64,000 bases of DNA from Mesorhizobium prunaredense (GCF_900156895.1 NZ_FTPD01000001.1:30061-94060), one strand, 5' to 3'; counted from the first letter of the stretch, positions 54,942 to 64,000 are shown. Notes: a model not told the origin generated them from the sequence alone. Made by a program: numbers and translations.

Positions 54942-57608
54942 CTATGCGGCCTCCAGAGCCGCTTTCACCGCAGCGATCGCATTTTCGGCTTTCGAGGCAT
55001 CCGGGCCGCCGGCCTGGGCCATGTCAGGCCGACCGCCGCCGCCCTGCCCGCCCAATGCCGCCGACGCCACACGCACCAGATCGACAGCGCTGAAGCGGCC
55101 GGTCAGGTCGTCGGTGACGCCGACCACGACGCTGGCCTTGTTGTCCTCGCCGGCGCCGACGAAGACGACGACGCCGGAGCCGAGCGACTTCTTGCCGGCA
55201 TCGGCCAACGGCTTCAAATCCTTCGGCGCGACGCCCGACACCGCCTTGCCGAGAAAACCGACACCGGCAATGGTCTCGTTCTCGGCAGGCACGCCAGCTG
55301 GCGAGCGGTCGCCCAGCGCCAGTTTCTTGCGCGCTTCGGTCAGTTCCTTCTCGAGCTTCTTGCGCTCGTCCAACAACGCCTCGACGCGCGCCGGCACGTC
55401 GGCCGGCGAAATCTTCAGCGCGGCCGCGACCGCCTTCAGCCGCTTGTCCTGCTCGTCGAGATGCTTTCTGGCCGCCTCGCCGGTCAGCGCCTCGATGCGG
55501 CGCACCCCGGCAGCGACGGCGCTGTCCGACACGATACGCACCAGACCGATATCGCCGGTCGCCCTGACATGCGTGCCGCCGCATAGCTCGACCGAATAGG
55601 GCCGGTTGGCCTTGGCGCCATGCAAGCCCGTGCCCATCGAAACGACGCGTACTTCATCGCCATACTTCTCGCCAAACAGCGCCATGGCGCCTTCGGCAAT
55701 GGCATCGTCAACCGACATCAGTCGCGTGGTGACCGGGCTGTTCTGGACGACGATCTCGTTCGCCATCCGCTCGACCTCTTCGAGTTCGTCGGGCGAGATC
55801 GGCTTGTTGTGCGAAATGTCGAAGCGCAGACGCTCGGGCGCGACCAGGGAGCCCTTCTGCGCGACATGGGTGCCTAGCACCTCGCGCAGCGCTTCGTGGA
55901 TCAGATGCGTCGCGGAATGGTTCGCGCGCAGCCTGGAGCGGCGCGCATGGTCGACCTTCAGCTCGACGGTCGCGCCCGTGTCGACCGTGCCGTCGACCAC
56001 CTTGCCGAGGTGCACGAAAAGCCCATCGGCCTTCTTCTGCGTATCGGAGATCTCGATCGAGAACCCTTCGCCTGAAATGACGCCGGTATCGCCCACCTGG
56101 CCGCCGGACTCGCCATAGAACGGCGTCTGGTTGACGACCACGGCAACGGCGTCGCCCTTGGCGGCGCTGTCGACGATCTTGCCGTCCCTGACCAGCGCCT
56201 GGATGAGGCCTTCCGCCTGCTCGGTCTCGTAGCCGAGGAATTCGGTGGCGCCATTCTTCTCGCGCACCGGGAACCACACTGTTTCGGTCGCGGCCTCCCC
56301 GGAACCAGCCCAGCTCTTGCGCGCCTCGGACTTCTGCTGCTCCATCGCATTGGTGAATCCGGCAAGATCGACCGAAATGTTGCGCTGACGCAGCGCATCC
56401 TGCGTCAGATCGAGCGGAAAGCCATAGGTGTCGTAGAGCTTGAAGGCTGTCTCGCCATCCAGCATGTCGCCGGCACCCAGCTTTTCCGTCGCCTCCGAAA
56501 GCAGGCCCAAGCCGCGCACCAGCGTCTTGCGGAAACGGGTTTCTTCAAGCTTCAGCGTCTCGGTGATCATCTGTTCGCCGCGCACCAGTTCCGGATAGGC
56601 CTGGCCCATCTCGCGCACCAGCGCCGGCACCAGCCGCCACATCAGCGGATCACCGGCGCCCAAAAGCTGCGCATGGCGCATGGCGCGGCGCATGATGCGA
56701 CGCAGCACGTAGCCGCGGCCCTCATTGGACGGCAGCACGCCGTCTGCCACCAGAAAGCAGGACGAACGCAGATGGTCGGCGATGACGCGGAACGATGCGA
56801 CGGTGTCGGCATCCGGACCGCGGCCGAGCGCGGATGACGCAGCCTCGATCAGGTGACGGAACAGGTCGGTCTCGAAGACGCTCTCGACCCCTTGCAGAAT
56901 CGAGGCCATGCGCTCTAGGCCCATGCCAGTGTCGATCGACGGGCGCGGCAGGTCGATGCGCTCGTCCTTCGTCACTTGTTCGTACTGCATGAACACCAGG
57001 TTCCAAAATTCCAGGAAACGGTCGCCATCTTCCTCGGGGGTGCCGGGAGGGCCGCCCCAGATGTGCTCGCCACGGTCGATGAATATCTCCGAGCACGGAC
57101 CGCAAGGTCCGGTGTCGCCCATTGCCCAAAAATTGTCCGAGGTCGGAATGCGGATTATGCGATCGTCGGAAAAGCCGGCGATCTTCTTCCAGTAGCCGGC
57201 AGCCTCGTCGTCGGTGTGATAGACCGTGACCAGCAGCTTGTCCTTGTTCAGCCCGAACTCCCTGGTGATCAGGTTCCAGGCAAACTCGATGGCGCGCTCC
57301 TTGAAATAGTCGCCGAACGAGAAATTGCCGAGCATCTCGAAGAAGGTCAGGTGGCGCGCGGTGTAGCCGACATTGTCGAGGTCGTTGTGCTTGCCGCCGG
57401 CGCGAACACTCTTCTGAGCCGTCGTGGCACGCGAATAGAGTCGCTTTTCCAGGCCGGTGAAAACGTTCTTGAACTGCACCATGCCGGCATTGGTGAACAT
57501 CAGTGTCGGATCGTTGCGCGGCACCAGCGGGCTCGATGCGACGACCTCGTGACCCTCCTTGCGGAAATAGTCGAGGAATGTCGACCGGATCTCGTTCACG
57601 CCACTCAT
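54942..57608 (-). CDS. alaS: Alanyl-tRNA synthetase
   Basis: ATG 57608 ([20 protein letters not shown]) is the family start; the reading to 57617 adds three residues. The 888-residue synthetase has the class II core ([20 protein letters not shown]), the editing domain with [16 protein letters not shown] and [13 protein letters not shown] zinc-type motifs, and the C-Ala domain with [16 protein letters not shown]. It charges tRNA-Ala and edits Ser/Gly mischarging. Ends six bases from the convergent COQ7-like gene. Confidence 0.97.
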   Translation of the reverse strand: MSGVNEIRSTFLDYFRKEGHEVVASSPLVPRNDPTLMFTNAGMVQFKNVFTGLEKRLYSRATTAQKSVRAGGKHNDLDNVGYTARHLTFFEMLGNFSFGDYFKERAIEFAWNLITREFGLNKDKLLVTVYHTDDEAAGYWKKIAGFSDDRIIRIPTSDNFWAMGDTGPCGPCSEIFIDRGEHIWGGPPGTPEEDGDRFLEFWNLVFMQYEQVTKDERIDLPRPSIDTGMGLERMASILQGVESVFETDLFRHLIEAASSALGRGPDADTVASFRVIADHLRSSCFLVADGVLPSNEGRGYVLRRIMRRAMRHAQLLGAGDPLMWRLVPALVREMGQAYPELVRGEQMITETLKLEETRFRKTLVRGLGLLSEATEKLGAGDMLDGETAFKLYDTYGFPLDLTQDALRQRNISVDLAGFTNAMEQQKSEARKSWAGSGEAATETVWFPVREKNGATEFLGYETEQAEGLIQALVRDGKIVDSAAKGDAVAVVVNQTPFYGESGGQVGDTGVISGEGFSIEISDTQKKADGLFVHLGKVVDGTVDTGATVELKVDHARRSRLRANHSATHLIHEALREVLGTHVAQKGSLVAPERLRFDISHNKPISPDELEEVERMANEIVVQNSPVTTRLMSVDDAIAEGAMALFGEKYGDEVRVVSMGTGLHGAKANRPYSVELCGGTHVRATGDIGLVRIVSDSAVAAGVRRIEALTGEAARKHLDEQDKRLKAVAAALKISPADVPARVEALLDERKKLEKELTEARKKLALGDRSPAGVPAENETIAGVGFLGKAVSGVAPKDLKPLADAGKKSLGSGVVVFVGAGEDNKASVVVGVTDDLTGRFSAVDLVRVASAALGGQGGGGRPDMAQAGGPDASKAENAIAAVKAALEAA

Positions 57609-57765
57609 GAATAACACTGCCTTTTAGCTTTAGAGAGAGCCGTCGGCCCGGCCGACGGCAAATGGACATGGCCTTTTAGCCGCCGCGTTGCACCCTGTCC
57701 AGAAACACGGAATTGGGCCAATTTGCGGGGCTTGCCGGTCACCTCGGCGCCACCGCTGAAACGCA

Positions 57766-57790
57766 AACCGCCGGCGCTAGGCCGGCGGTT
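57766..57790 (-). terminator. Hairpin downstream of recA, possible terminator
   Basis: Perfect ten-base arms AACCGCCGGC and GCCGGCGGTT with a five-base loop; on the minus strand TTTGCGTTT follows, a weak T-tract. It would end recA transcripts before alaS. Confidence 0.45.
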
Positions 57791-57839
57791 CGAACGCAAC
57801 AATACAGAACTCAGATTACACAGGCCGGAGGTGATGAGC

Positions 57840-57891
57840 CGGAATCATGGCCAAACTCCGACCAATCGGAATCATGGCCAAACTCCGGCCA
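57840..57891. repeat. Two direct repeats resembling an IS21-type element end
   Basis: CGGAATCATGGCCAAACTCC occurs at 57840 and again at 57867 within 25-base copies that differ at one base, 27 bases apart. Multiple short direct repeats at a terminus are typical of IS21-family elements, so this may be a relic end; no transposase gene is present. It lies ten bases past the recA stop codon. Confidence 0.45.
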
Positions 57892-57901
57892 CTGCCGAAG
57901 C

Positions 57902-58999
57902 CTACATGGCGCCGGCTTCGTCCTCGAAACCATCGTCTCCGCCTTCGGAACCACCATTCTCGAGGAATTTCTCCGCAATCAGCCCGGCATTCTGCCGTAG
58001 TGCCAATTCGATCTCGCGCGCCGTGTCGGGATTGTCGCGCAGGAACAGTTTTGCGTTCTCGCGGCCCTGGCCGAGACGCTGCGAATTGTAGGAGAACCAG
58101 GCGCCCGACTTTTCGACCACGCCGGCCTTGACGCCGAGGTCGACCAGCTCGCCGGTCTTGGACACGCCCTCGCCATACATGATGTCGAATTCGACCACCT
58201 TGAAGGGCGGCGCCAGCTTGTTCTTGACCACCTTGACGCGGGTCTGGTTGCCGACGACCTCGTCGCGGTCCTTGACCGAGCCGATGCGGCGAATGTCGAG
58301 GCGCACCGAAGCATAGAATTTCAGCGCGTTGCCGCCGGTCGTGGTCTCGGGCGAACCGAACATGACACCGATCTTCATGCGGATCTGGTTGATGAAGATG
58401 ACCATGGTGTTGGAACGCGAGATCGAGGCGGTCAGCTTGCGCAGCGCCTGGCTCATCAGGCGGGCCTGCAGGCCCGGCAGCGAATCGCCCATTTCGCCCT
58501 CGATTTCGGCGCGCGGCGTCAGCGCCGCGACCGAATCGACCACCAGCACGTCGATGGCGCCGGAACGCACCAGCGTGTCGCAGATCTCCAGCGCTTGCTC
58601 GCCGGTATCGGGCTGCGAAATCAGCAGGTTTTCGAGATCGACGCCGAGCTTGCGGGCATAGACCGGATCGAGCGCGTGCTCAGCATCCACGAAGGCGCAG
58701 ATGCCGCCCTTCTTCTGGGCCTCGGCCACCGTGTGCAGCGCCAGCGTCGTCTTGCCCGAGCTTTCCGGCCCATAGATCTCGACGATGCGGCCGCGCGGCA
58801 GGCCGCCGACGCCAAGCGCGATGTCGAGGCCAAGCGAACCGGTCGGCACCGTTTCGATCTCGACGACCTGCTCGTTTGCGCCGAGCCGCATGATCGAGCC
58901 CTTGCCGAAGGCACGCTCGATTTGCGACAGCGCCGCATCCAGAGCCTTTGATTTGTCCACTGCTTTGTCCTCTACAAGCCGCAAAGAATTCTGAGCCAT
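57902..58999 (-). CDS. recA: Recombinase RecA
   Basis: The 365-residue protein has Walker A in [20 protein letters not shown], Walker B in [40 protein letters not shown] (L2-like region) and [20 protein letters not shown]. It drives homologous recombination and LexA cleavage. The acidic tail ([14 protein letters not shown]) is normal. A GAAC-N7-GTAC SOS box lies 59 bases upstream of the ATG at 58999. Confidence 0.98.
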   Translation of the reverse strand: MAQNSLRLVEDKAVDKSKALDAALSQIERAFGKGSIMRLGANEQVVEIETVPTGSLGLDIALGVGGLPRGRIVEIYGPESSGKTTLALHTVAEAQKKGGICAFVDAEHALDPVYARKLGVDLENLLISQPDTGEQALEICDTLVRSGAIDVLVVDSVAALTPRAEIEGEMGDSLPGLQARLMSQALRKLTASISRSNTMVIFINQIRMKIGVMFGSPETTTGGNALKFYASVRLDIRRIGSVKDRDEVVGNQTRVKVVKNKLAPPFKVVEFDIMYGEGVSKTGELVDLGVKAGVVEKSGAWFSYNSQRLGQGRENAKLFLRDNPDTAREIELALRQNAGLIAEKFLENGGSEGGDDGFEDEAGAM

Positions 59000-59057
59000 G
59001 ATACATCACCCCGTGGTCGTCAATGAAGGCCGGACAATCCGTAATCCCTATCAATTT

Positions 59058-59072
59058 GTACCTTTTTTGTTC
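59058..59072 (-). promoter_or_regulatory. SOS (LexA) box of recA
   Basis: On the minus strand the sequence is GAAC-AAAAAAG-GTAC, an exact GAAC-N7-GTAC site, the alphaproteobacterial LexA operator. Position and orientation fit control of recA. Confidence 0.85.
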
Positions 59073-59273
59073 TCGTTTGGCAAGGGGAGACAACCGATTG
59101 AAAAACCAACAATATCCGTATTTGTTCTTTTTTTGTTTTGGATTTCCACCCCAGGATGTATCCCGCTTCGCCCGCAGGATTCGGCTGGGCATCTTCCGAA
59201 TCGCGGCTTCTGGTTGCCGGGTTCCGCCGGACAACCTAGTCTTCACCCGGGCAACAAGGTCATCTCACCGGGC

Positions 59274-60206
59274 ATGCTGAAGTCGCCGACAGTTCTGGCC
59301 GTAGGCGGCGCCTATATCGAGCGGCGCGGCCAAGTTTTGGGCGCCTTTGTGCCGGCGGTGTCGAATCCCGGCACGATGCGCGAGGCTGTCGGCGGCGCCG
59401 TCTTCAATGCGCTGCGCTGCGCCGTGCGCCGCGGCGTCTCCGGCGCGCTGCTTTCGGTTCGCGGCGGCGATGTTCTGGCCGACATGGTCTCGCGCGCCGT
59501 CGCTGCGGCCGGTATTGCCGATCTTTCCGTGGTGTTCCTCGATCGCACGACGCCGAGCAACACAGTGCTGATCGACGGCGACGGCGCGCTGATCGCCAGC
59601 CTTGCCGACATGGCGCTCTACGACCTGGCGCTTGCCAAGCAGATCCGCCGTGCCAAGGTGCGCGAGGCGATCAGCACCGCCGATGCGGTCCTGTGCGACG
59701 CCAACCTGCCGCCGATGGCGCTGGAGCGGCTGGTGACGCTCGCCGCCGGCAAGCCGGTGTTCGGCCTCGCAGTCTCGCCCGACAAGGCGGCGCGGCTCGC
59801 GCCGGTGCTGGGCAGCCTGGCGCTGGCCTTCATGGACCGGCGCGAGGCCGGCGCGCTTACCGGCGCCGACGTCGATGCTGACGATCGTGGCATTGTCGAC
59901 GGCCTAAGACGCGACGGCCTGAAAAGCGGCGTGGTCACCGCTGGCGAGGGTCCAGTGCTCGGTTTCGACGAAGCCGGCGTCTTCTCGATCCTGCCGCCTA
60001 CGTCACAAAAGCCGGCGGATGCGACCGGCGCCGGCGACGCATTGGCCGGCGCGACGATGGCCGCCCTACTGCGCGGCCTGACGCTGCGCGCAGCGTTGCG
60101 CGAAGGCGTTGCCGCCGCGATGCTCGCCGTCGAGAGCGCCACCTTCACGAGCGCTATCTTTGCCGGGGCGCTGGCATTCGTGCCCGAGGCGCGCGACCTG
60201 GCATGA
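59274..60206 (+). CDS. PfkB family carbohydrate kinase
   Basis: ATG 59274 starts MLKSPTVLAVGGAYIERRGQ, preceding the first PfkB motif; the longer reading to 58998 would run through the recA promoter. The 310-residue kinase ends with the PfkB signature PADATGAGDALAGATMAALL containing the catalytic Asp. The length and N-terminus resemble pseudouridine or ribokinase-like enzymes, but no psuG gene follows, so the substrate is open. Divergent from recA. Confidence 0.88.
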   Translation: MLKSPTVLAVGGAYIERRGQVLGAFVPAVSNPGTMREAVGGAVFNALRCAVRRGVSGALLSVRGGDVLADMVSRAVAAAGIADLSVVFLDRTTPSNTVLIDGDGALIASLADMALYDLALAKQIRRAKVREAISTADAVLCDANLPPMALERLVTLAAGKPVFGLAVSPDKAARLAPVLGSLALAFMDRREAGALTGADVDADDRGIVDGLRRDGLKSGVVTAGEGPVLGFDEAGVFSILPPTSQKPADATGAGDALAGATMAALLRGLTLRAALREGVAAAMLAVESATFTSAIFAGALAFVPEARDLA

Positions 60207-60278
60207 AATCTCGGATGTTGGCGCCGCCCCTCAACAACCTGAAGCGATTATCTTAAGCTGAGCGGCTAGCGGACACAC

Positions 60279-60602
60279 CTACTTGCCGGCGCGCAGCCCC
60301 GCCTCATAGGCCCGGCGTGCCCAGACCGCCATCTCATCCGGATCGTCGAAGGCGCTGTCGGGAACGCTCCAATACGGCATCGACACCAGCTTGCCGTGCC
60401 GCGAGCCGGTGTAGGTCCATTGCCGGCAGCCGGCCGCCTCGAATTCGGGCGCGCTTTCCGCATCGGCTTTCAGCATCAATTCGCCACGCACCACGATGGC
60501 GACGATGACGCCGTCAAAATAGATGCCCTTGCCGCCGAACATCTTGCGAATGCTGACCGGGCCGAGGCCTTCGAAAAGTTCGGCAATGCGTTCATTGTCC
60601 AT
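60279..60602 (-). CDS. TfoX/Sxy N-terminal domain protein
   Basis: The 107-residue protein has the TfoX N-domain: IAELFEGLGPVSIRKMFGGK, GIYFDGVIVAIVVRGELMLK, YTGSRHGKLVSMPYWSVPDS. In some bacteria TfoX regulates competence; rhizobial proteins with only this domain are of unknown function. Convergent with the kinase gene. Confidence 0.9.
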   Translation of the reverse strand: MDNERIAELFEGLGPVSIRKMFGGKGIYFDGVIVAIVVRGELMLKADAESAPEFEAAGCRQWTYTGSRHGKLVSMPYWSVPDSAFDDPDEMAVWARRAYEAGLRAGK

Positions 60603-60691
60603 GCCGCGATCATGTCATCCGGTTTTCCCCTTGTCATCGCCGCATCAGGCACCATCCTGACAAGGCGAAACCAATTCGTCGGAGGTTTTTC

Positions 60692-61189
60692 ATGCCGCTT
60701 CTGCTCAAAGGGTCCTGCCGGTGCAATGCCGTCCGCTTCGAGGTGGAAAGCCACACGCCGGTGCCGTTCATGCTCTGCTACTGCTCGATCTGTCGCAAGC
60801 AGCAGGGCGGCGGTGGCTTTGCCATCAATCTTGGCGCCGATTTCGAGACGCTGAGGATCGAGGGCAAGCGCAATCTTGGCGTCTACCAGGCCGGGATCGA
60901 GGACGACGAGCATCCGCAGTGCGAGATCTCGTCAGGCGAGCGGAATTTCTGCAAAAAATGTGGTTCGGCACTCTGGCTCTATGACCGGACCTGGCCGGAA
61001 CTGGTCCACCCCTTCGCCTCGGCGATCGACACAGACCTGCCGAAACCACCTGAAAAGGTGCACCTCATGCTGAAATACAAGGCGAACTGGGTCGAGCCCG
61101 AGATCGGCAAGGACGACAAGATCTTCGACGTCTGTCCCGAGGAATCGATCGCAGACTGGCACAAGCGGACGGGAATGTGGGTGGACTGA
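60692..61189 (+). CDS. GFA family protein
   Basis: The 165-residue protein carries the GFA zinc-ligand set: GSCRCNAVRFEV, LCYCSICRKQQGG, FCKKCGSALWLYD. It is longer than the protein at 9039-9437, with a C-terminal tail KIFDVCPEESIADWHKRTGM. Family function is uncertain; formaldehyde or thiol chemistry is possible. SD-like GGAGG lies eight bases before ATG 60692. Ends six bases from the convergent sufA. Confidence 0.9.
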   Translation: MPLLLKGSCRCNAVRFEVESHTPVPFMLCYCSICRKQQGGGGFAINLGADFETLRIEGKRNLGVYQAGIEDDEHPQCEISSGERNFCKKCGSALWLYDRTWPELVHPFASAIDTDLPKPPEKVHLMLKYKANWVEPEIGKDDKIFDVCPEESIADWHKRTGMWVD

Positions 61190-61195
61190 CCCCGA

Positions 61196-61576
61196 TCAGG
61201 CCGATGCGCGCGCCTCGGCCAAGGCCTTCAGGTCGGCCGGCTTGAGCTCAACCGATTCGCCGCAGCCGCAGGCCGAGCTCTGGTTCGGGTTGCGGAAGGT
61301 GAAGCCGGTACGCAGCGTCGTCTGCTCGAAATCCATCTCGGTGCCGAACAGGAAAAGCGCTGCCTCAGGCGCGACATAGACATGGGCGCCGTCGCGCTCG
61401 ATATGATCGTCCTTGGTGTTGGGTTCGGTCACCAGGTCGACCGTATATTCCATGCCGGCGCAGCCGCCCTTCTTGATGCCGAGGCGAATGCCATGCGCAT
61501 TCTCACGGGTCGCAACGATCTCGCGAACCCGGTCGGCGGCCTTTTCGGTCATCGTGATGACGGCGAAGCGTCCCAT
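61196..61576 (-). CDS. sufA: Fe-S assembly A-type scaffold SufA
   Basis: The 126-residue HesB/IscA protein has ITMTEKAADRVREIVATREN, GIRLGIKKGGCAGMEYTVDL, FRNPNQSSACGCGESVELKP: the three conserved cysteines as GGCAG and ACGCGES. It delivers Fe-S clusters in the SUF pathway with SufS and SufT nearby. An extra gene on the other strand lies between it and sufT. Confidence 0.94.
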   Translation of the reverse strand: MGRFAVITMTEKAADRVREIVATRENAHGIRLGIKKGGCAGMEYTVDLVTEPNTKDDHIERDGAHVYVAPEAALFLFGTEMDFEQTTLRTGFTFRNPNQSSACGCGESVELKPADLKALAEARASA

Positions 61577-61737
61577 TCTTTTTCTCCAACCCGTTCAAGT
61601 TCAAGGCTTGTCGGACTTCACATAAATGGTTGAAACAATGATAAATGACAAGAGCGGAACGCAAATCTGGAGAGCTGCAGCCGCACGGGAATCGAGGTCA
61701 TGCTTTGTCGGCAACCATTGATACAACTCAGGTCAGG

Positions 61738-62238
61738 ATGTTCCGCGAAAATCCAGGTAAGGTCACGATTCGTATCGTCACATTGTCAGCCGTCGCAATT
61801 TTTCTTGGGTTTGGTGCATGGTTAGAGGCCAATCAACCCATGATGGTCAGGGTTGCATGTAGTGTCGTCGCTTTCGCTCTGACAGCAATATGCTTCGCAA
61901 CGATCGCAAGGCTGCTAACAGGAAAACATCGCGTTTTGACCTTAAGCACGGATGGATTCCAATTCAGCAACATCGCCCCAGAGTTTGTCCCATGGTCAGC
62001 GGTAACAAGTATTTCGGTCGTGCCCATTTCTTTCCGTGGGAGACAGCGCTCTTCTCTGCTCGAGGTGAAAATTAAGGAGCCCGAATGGGGCAAACTCACC
62101 CTGACAAGGGCTGCAAAATTAAACAAACTGCAAACTGGAGCCATGTGGGTACCCTGGGTCGGTGAAGAAGCAAGTTTCGAGAGCTTCCTCACGACCATGA
62201 AGTCATATATTCGCGCCCACGGCGGCAAGGTCGACTGA
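61738..62238 (+). CDS. AT-rich hypothetical membrane protein inserted in the suf cluster
   Basis: Start ATG 61738 has AGGTCAGG upstream, but ATG 61645 in the same frame is possible. The 166-residue protein has two hydrophobic segments (IVTLSAVAIFLGFGAWL; VRVACSVVAFALTAICFA) followed by a PH-like cytoplasmic-looking part (VLTLSTDGFQFSNIAPEFVP, WSAVTSISVV, SSLLEVKIKEPEW). It resembles the STM3941-type membrane PH proteins, weakly. Base composition is visibly more AT-rich and it reads against the suf genes, so it was probably inserted. Confidence 0.62.
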   Translation: MFRENPGKVTIRIVTLSAVAIFLGFGAWLEANQPMMVRVACSVVAFALTAICFATIARLLTGKHRVLTLSTDGFQFSNIAPEFVPWSAVTSISVVPISFRGRQRSSLLEVKIKEPEWGKLTLTRAAKLNKLQTGAMWVPWVGEEASFESFLTTMKSYIRAHGGKVD

Positions 62239-62240
62239 CC

Positions 62241-62642
62241 TCAATACCAGCCCACCGCCACCTGCGCCTCTTCCGACATGCGGTCGGGCGACCAGGGCGG
62301 ATCGAAGGTCATGTTGACCTCGACGCCTGAAACGCCTTCGACGGCACCGACGGCATTCTCCACCCAGCCCGGCATTTCGCCGGCCACCGGGCAGCCCGGC
62401 GCGGTCAGCGTCATGTCGATCTTGACCGAGCGGTCGTCCTCGATGTCGATCTTGTAGATCAGGCCGAGCTCATAGATGTCGGCCGGGATTTCCGGGTCGT
62501 AGACCGTCTTCAGCGCCGAGACGATGTCGTCGGTCAGCCGCGCCAGTTCGTCGGCGGGAATGGCCGAGGCGGAAACCACTTCATTGGCTGCCGTTTCCGA
62601 AGCGGTCTCTGCGGTGTGGCCTGCATCATCCATGATCGTCAT
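62241..62642 (-). CDS. sufT: SUF system Fe-S assembly protein SufT (DUF59/MIP18)
   Basis: The 133-residue protein has the DUF59 pattern: IVSALKTVYDPEIPADIYEL, GLIYKIDIEDDRSVKIDMTL, TAPGCPVAGEMPGWVENAV with the reactive cysteine, MTFDPPWSPDRMSEEAQVAV. ATG 62642 overlaps the sufS stop by four bases (ATGA); ATG 62633 is the alternative. SufT assists Fe-S maturation under high demand. Confidence 0.94.
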   Translation of the reverse strand: MTIMDDAGHTAETASETAANEVVSASAIPADELARLTDDIVSALKTVYDPEIPADIYELGLIYKIDIEDDRSVKIDMTLTAPGCPVAGEMPGWVENAVGAVEGVSGVEVNMTFDPPWSPDRMSEEAQVAVGWY

Positions 62643-63880
62643 CCGAAGAACTTTCGCGCTTTTTCGAGCGCATCGGCCAAAGCGTCGACTTCGGCCCTGG
62701 TGTTATACATGCCGAACGATGCCCTGCATGTGGAGGTTACGCCAAAACGTTTCAACAGCGGCTGGGCGCAATGGGTGCCGGCGCGCACGGCGACGCCCTG
62801 CCTATCGATCACCATCGACACGTCGTGGGCATGAATGCCCTGCAGCTCGAAGGAGATGATGGCGCCCTTATCCGGCGCATCGCCGAAGATGCGCAGCGAG
62901 TTGATGGCGCGCAGCCGTTGATGGGCATAGTCCTTCAGATCGGCCTCGTGCGCGGCGATGCGCTCGCGGCCGATCCTTTCCATGTATTCGAGCGCCGCAC
63001 CCAGCCCGATCGCCTGGACGATCGGCGGCGTGCCGGCCTCGAAGCGGTGCGGCGGATCGTTGTAGGTGACGATGTCTTGCGTCACCTCCTCGATCATCTC
63101 GCCGCCGCCCATGAACGGACGCATGCGCTCCAGCATGTCCTTCTTGCCGTAGAGCACGCCGATGCCCGAGGGCCCGTAGACCTTGTGGCCGGTGAAGACG
63201 AAGAAATCGCAGTCGAGGTCCTGCACGTCGATCGGCATGTGCACGGCGCTCTGGCTGCCGTCGACCAGCACCGGAATGCCGCGCGCATGCGCGATACGGA
63301 CGATCTCCTTGATCGGCGTCACCGTGCCCAGCGCGTTCGACATGTGCGTGATGGCGACCAGTTTTGTGCGGTCGCTCAGCTGCTTCTCGAACTCCTCGAT
63401 GTGGAAGACGCCGAGATCGTCGACCGGCACCCAGACCAGCCTGGCGCCCTGGCGCTCGCGGATAAAATGCCACGGGACGATGTTGGAATGGTGCTCCATG
63501 ATCGACAGCACGATCTCGTCGCCCTCGCCGATGTTGGGCATGCCGAAGCCGTAGGCGACGGTGTTGATCGCCGCGGTCGTGTTCGAGGTGAAAACGATGT
63601 TGTCGGTATCAGGCGCGTTCAGAAATCTTTGCACTATCTTTCGCGCGTTCTCAAAGGCGTCGGTCGCGGCATTCGAAAGGAAATGCAGCCCGCGATGAAC
63701 GTTGGCGTATTCCTGGGAATAAGCGTGCTGGATGGCGTCGAGCACGGCCTGCGGCTTCTGCGCCGAGGCGCCGTTGTCGAGATAGACCAGCGGTTTGCCG
63801 TAGACTTCCCGCGACAGAATCGGGAAGTCGCGGCGTATCGCCTCGACGTCGTAGGGGATGTTTTCGACTTTCTGGTCCAT
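62639..63880 (-). CDS. sufS: Cysteine desulfurase SufS
   Basis: ATG 63880 is used; GTG 63883 directly before it is possible. The 413-residue enzyme has ILSREVYGKPLVYLDNGASA, IVLSIMEHHSNIVPWHF, FTGHKVYGPSGIGVLYGKKD with the PLP lysine, and RAGTHCAQPLLKRFGV with the persulfide cysteine. It supplies sulfur for Fe-S cluster assembly with SufE/SufBCD. Coupled to sufT. The rest of the suf operon lies outside the window, beyond the palindrome. Confidence 0.97.
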   Translation of the reverse strand: MDQKVENIPYDVEAIRRDFPILSREVYGKPLVYLDNGASAQKPQAVLDAIQHAYSQEYANVHRGLHFLSNAATDAFENARKIVQRFLNAPDTDNIVFTSNTTAAINTVAYGFGMPNIGEGDEIVLSIMEHHSNIVPWHFIRERQGARLVWVPVDDLGVFHIEEFEKQLSDRTKLVAITHMSNALGTVTPIKEIVRIAHARGIPVLVDGSQSAVHMPIDVQDLDCDFFVFTGHKVYGPSGIGVLYGKKDMLERMRPFMGGGEMIEEVTQDIVTYNDPPHRFEAGTPPIVQAIGLGAALEYMERIGRERIAAHEADLKDYAHQRLRAINSLRIFGDAPDKGAIISFELQGIHAHDVSMVIDRQGVAVRAGTHCAQPLLKRFGVTSTCRASFGMYNTRAEVDALADALEKARKFFG

Positions 63881-63914
63881 CACAAGCTCTCTCGAGGCAT
63901 CGCCTCATTCCGTC

Positions 63915-64000
63915 CAGCCCCCTCATCCGACCGAGCTTCGCTCGGCCACCTTCTCCCACAAGGGGAGAAGGTAAAGCGCTTTACCTTCTCCCCTTGTGGG
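63915..64000. repeat. RIME-like repeat with perfect 46-bp palindrome before sufS
   Basis: After CCCCTCATCCGACCGAGC and its paired TTCGCTCGGCC hairpin, bases 63955-64000 form an exact 46-base palindrome, CCCACAAGGGGAGAAGG with its complement around TAAAGCGCTTTA. The left part matches the fragment at 33325-33413. It lies 35 bases upstream of sufS and continues to the window edge, between sufS and the presumed upstream suf genes. Confidence 0.85.

Noticed and set aside
57766..57790. GC-rich hairpin ending GGCGGTTCGAAC, resembling a tRNA T-arm
   Set aside because: GGTTCGAAC alone suggested a tRNA, but there is no acceptor stem, D-arm or anticodon arm around it; the perfect ten-base hairpin fits a terminator better.

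Overview
The window reads as chromosomal DNA of a Mesorhizobium-like alphaproteobacterium (Rhizobiales). Evidence: uniformly GC-rich coding sequence; the split PurS/PurQ/PurL FGAM synthetase; a DUF1476 (ATPase inhibitor zeta) protein; a GAAC-N7-GTAC SOS box before recA; the intergenic palindromic mosaic repeats common in rhizobia; and a pyridoxamine-pyruvate transaminase that matches the Mesorhizobium loti enzyme along its whole length. No rRNA, tRNA, CRISPR array or complete insertion sequence was seen.

Region by region. 1-5.1 kb: the 3' part of nrdJ (B12-dependent ribonucleotide reductase), then an AT-richer AIPR-family (abortive infection/phage resistance) gene that looks acquired, then a broken copy of the 3' end of the GH25 lysozyme gene whose intact version lies 3 kb on. 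5.1-11.5 kb: leftward genes for a secreted phytase-like esterase, the GH25 lipoprotein, a GFA protein, an alpha/beta hydrolase with an SRPBCC protein, and a ParB-like protein. 11.6-18.6 kb: a rightward catabolic-looking cluster (dimethylformamidase-like large subunit, class III aminotransferase, BKACE enzyme, GNAT, histone-deacetylase-like amidohydrolase) facing a desulfurase-like class V aminotransferase that lacks the usual cysteine motif. 18.7-22.8 kb: a doubly frameshifted aldo/keto reductase and envelope or hypothetical proteins.

21.9-28.3 kb is a leftward accessory operon for a molybdenum hydroxylase: flavin reductase, CoxD-like AAA ATPase, CoxE-like VWA protein, XdhC N- and C-terminal halves as separate genes, and a molybdopterin-binding/nucleotidyltransferase fusion. 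The hydroxylase subunits are not in the window. 28.5-31.9 kb carries an ABC binding protein coupled to a P1 peptidase, and small proteins. 32-45.5 kb holds purine synthesis genes (purB; purC-purS-small coiled-coil gene-purQ; purL) followed by bolA, the CGFS glutaredoxin grxD and a Bcr/CflA-type exporter, with unrelated genes between.

45.5-64 kb: the transaminase ppat beside only the last 31 codons of a 4-pyridoxolactonase gene, implying loss of a vitamin B6 degradation operon; then an inositol-monophosphatase-like gene coupled to ttcA, rpsD, murI, a TrmJ-type methyltransferase, icd, a GST, a COQ7-like diiron protein, alaS, recA, a PfkB kinase, TfoX, GFA, and the end of a suf cluster (sufA, sufT, sufS). 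The suf cluster is interrupted by an extra AT-rich gene and, before sufS, by a perfect 46-bp palindrome at the window edge.

The best candidates for unusual biology are the AIPR insertion with its lysozyme scar, the pyridoxolactonase remnant next to an intact ppat, the dimethylformamidase/BKACE/amidohydrolase cluster, and the coiled-coil gene embedded in the pur operon. I did not find a clear multi-gene system of a wholly new type.
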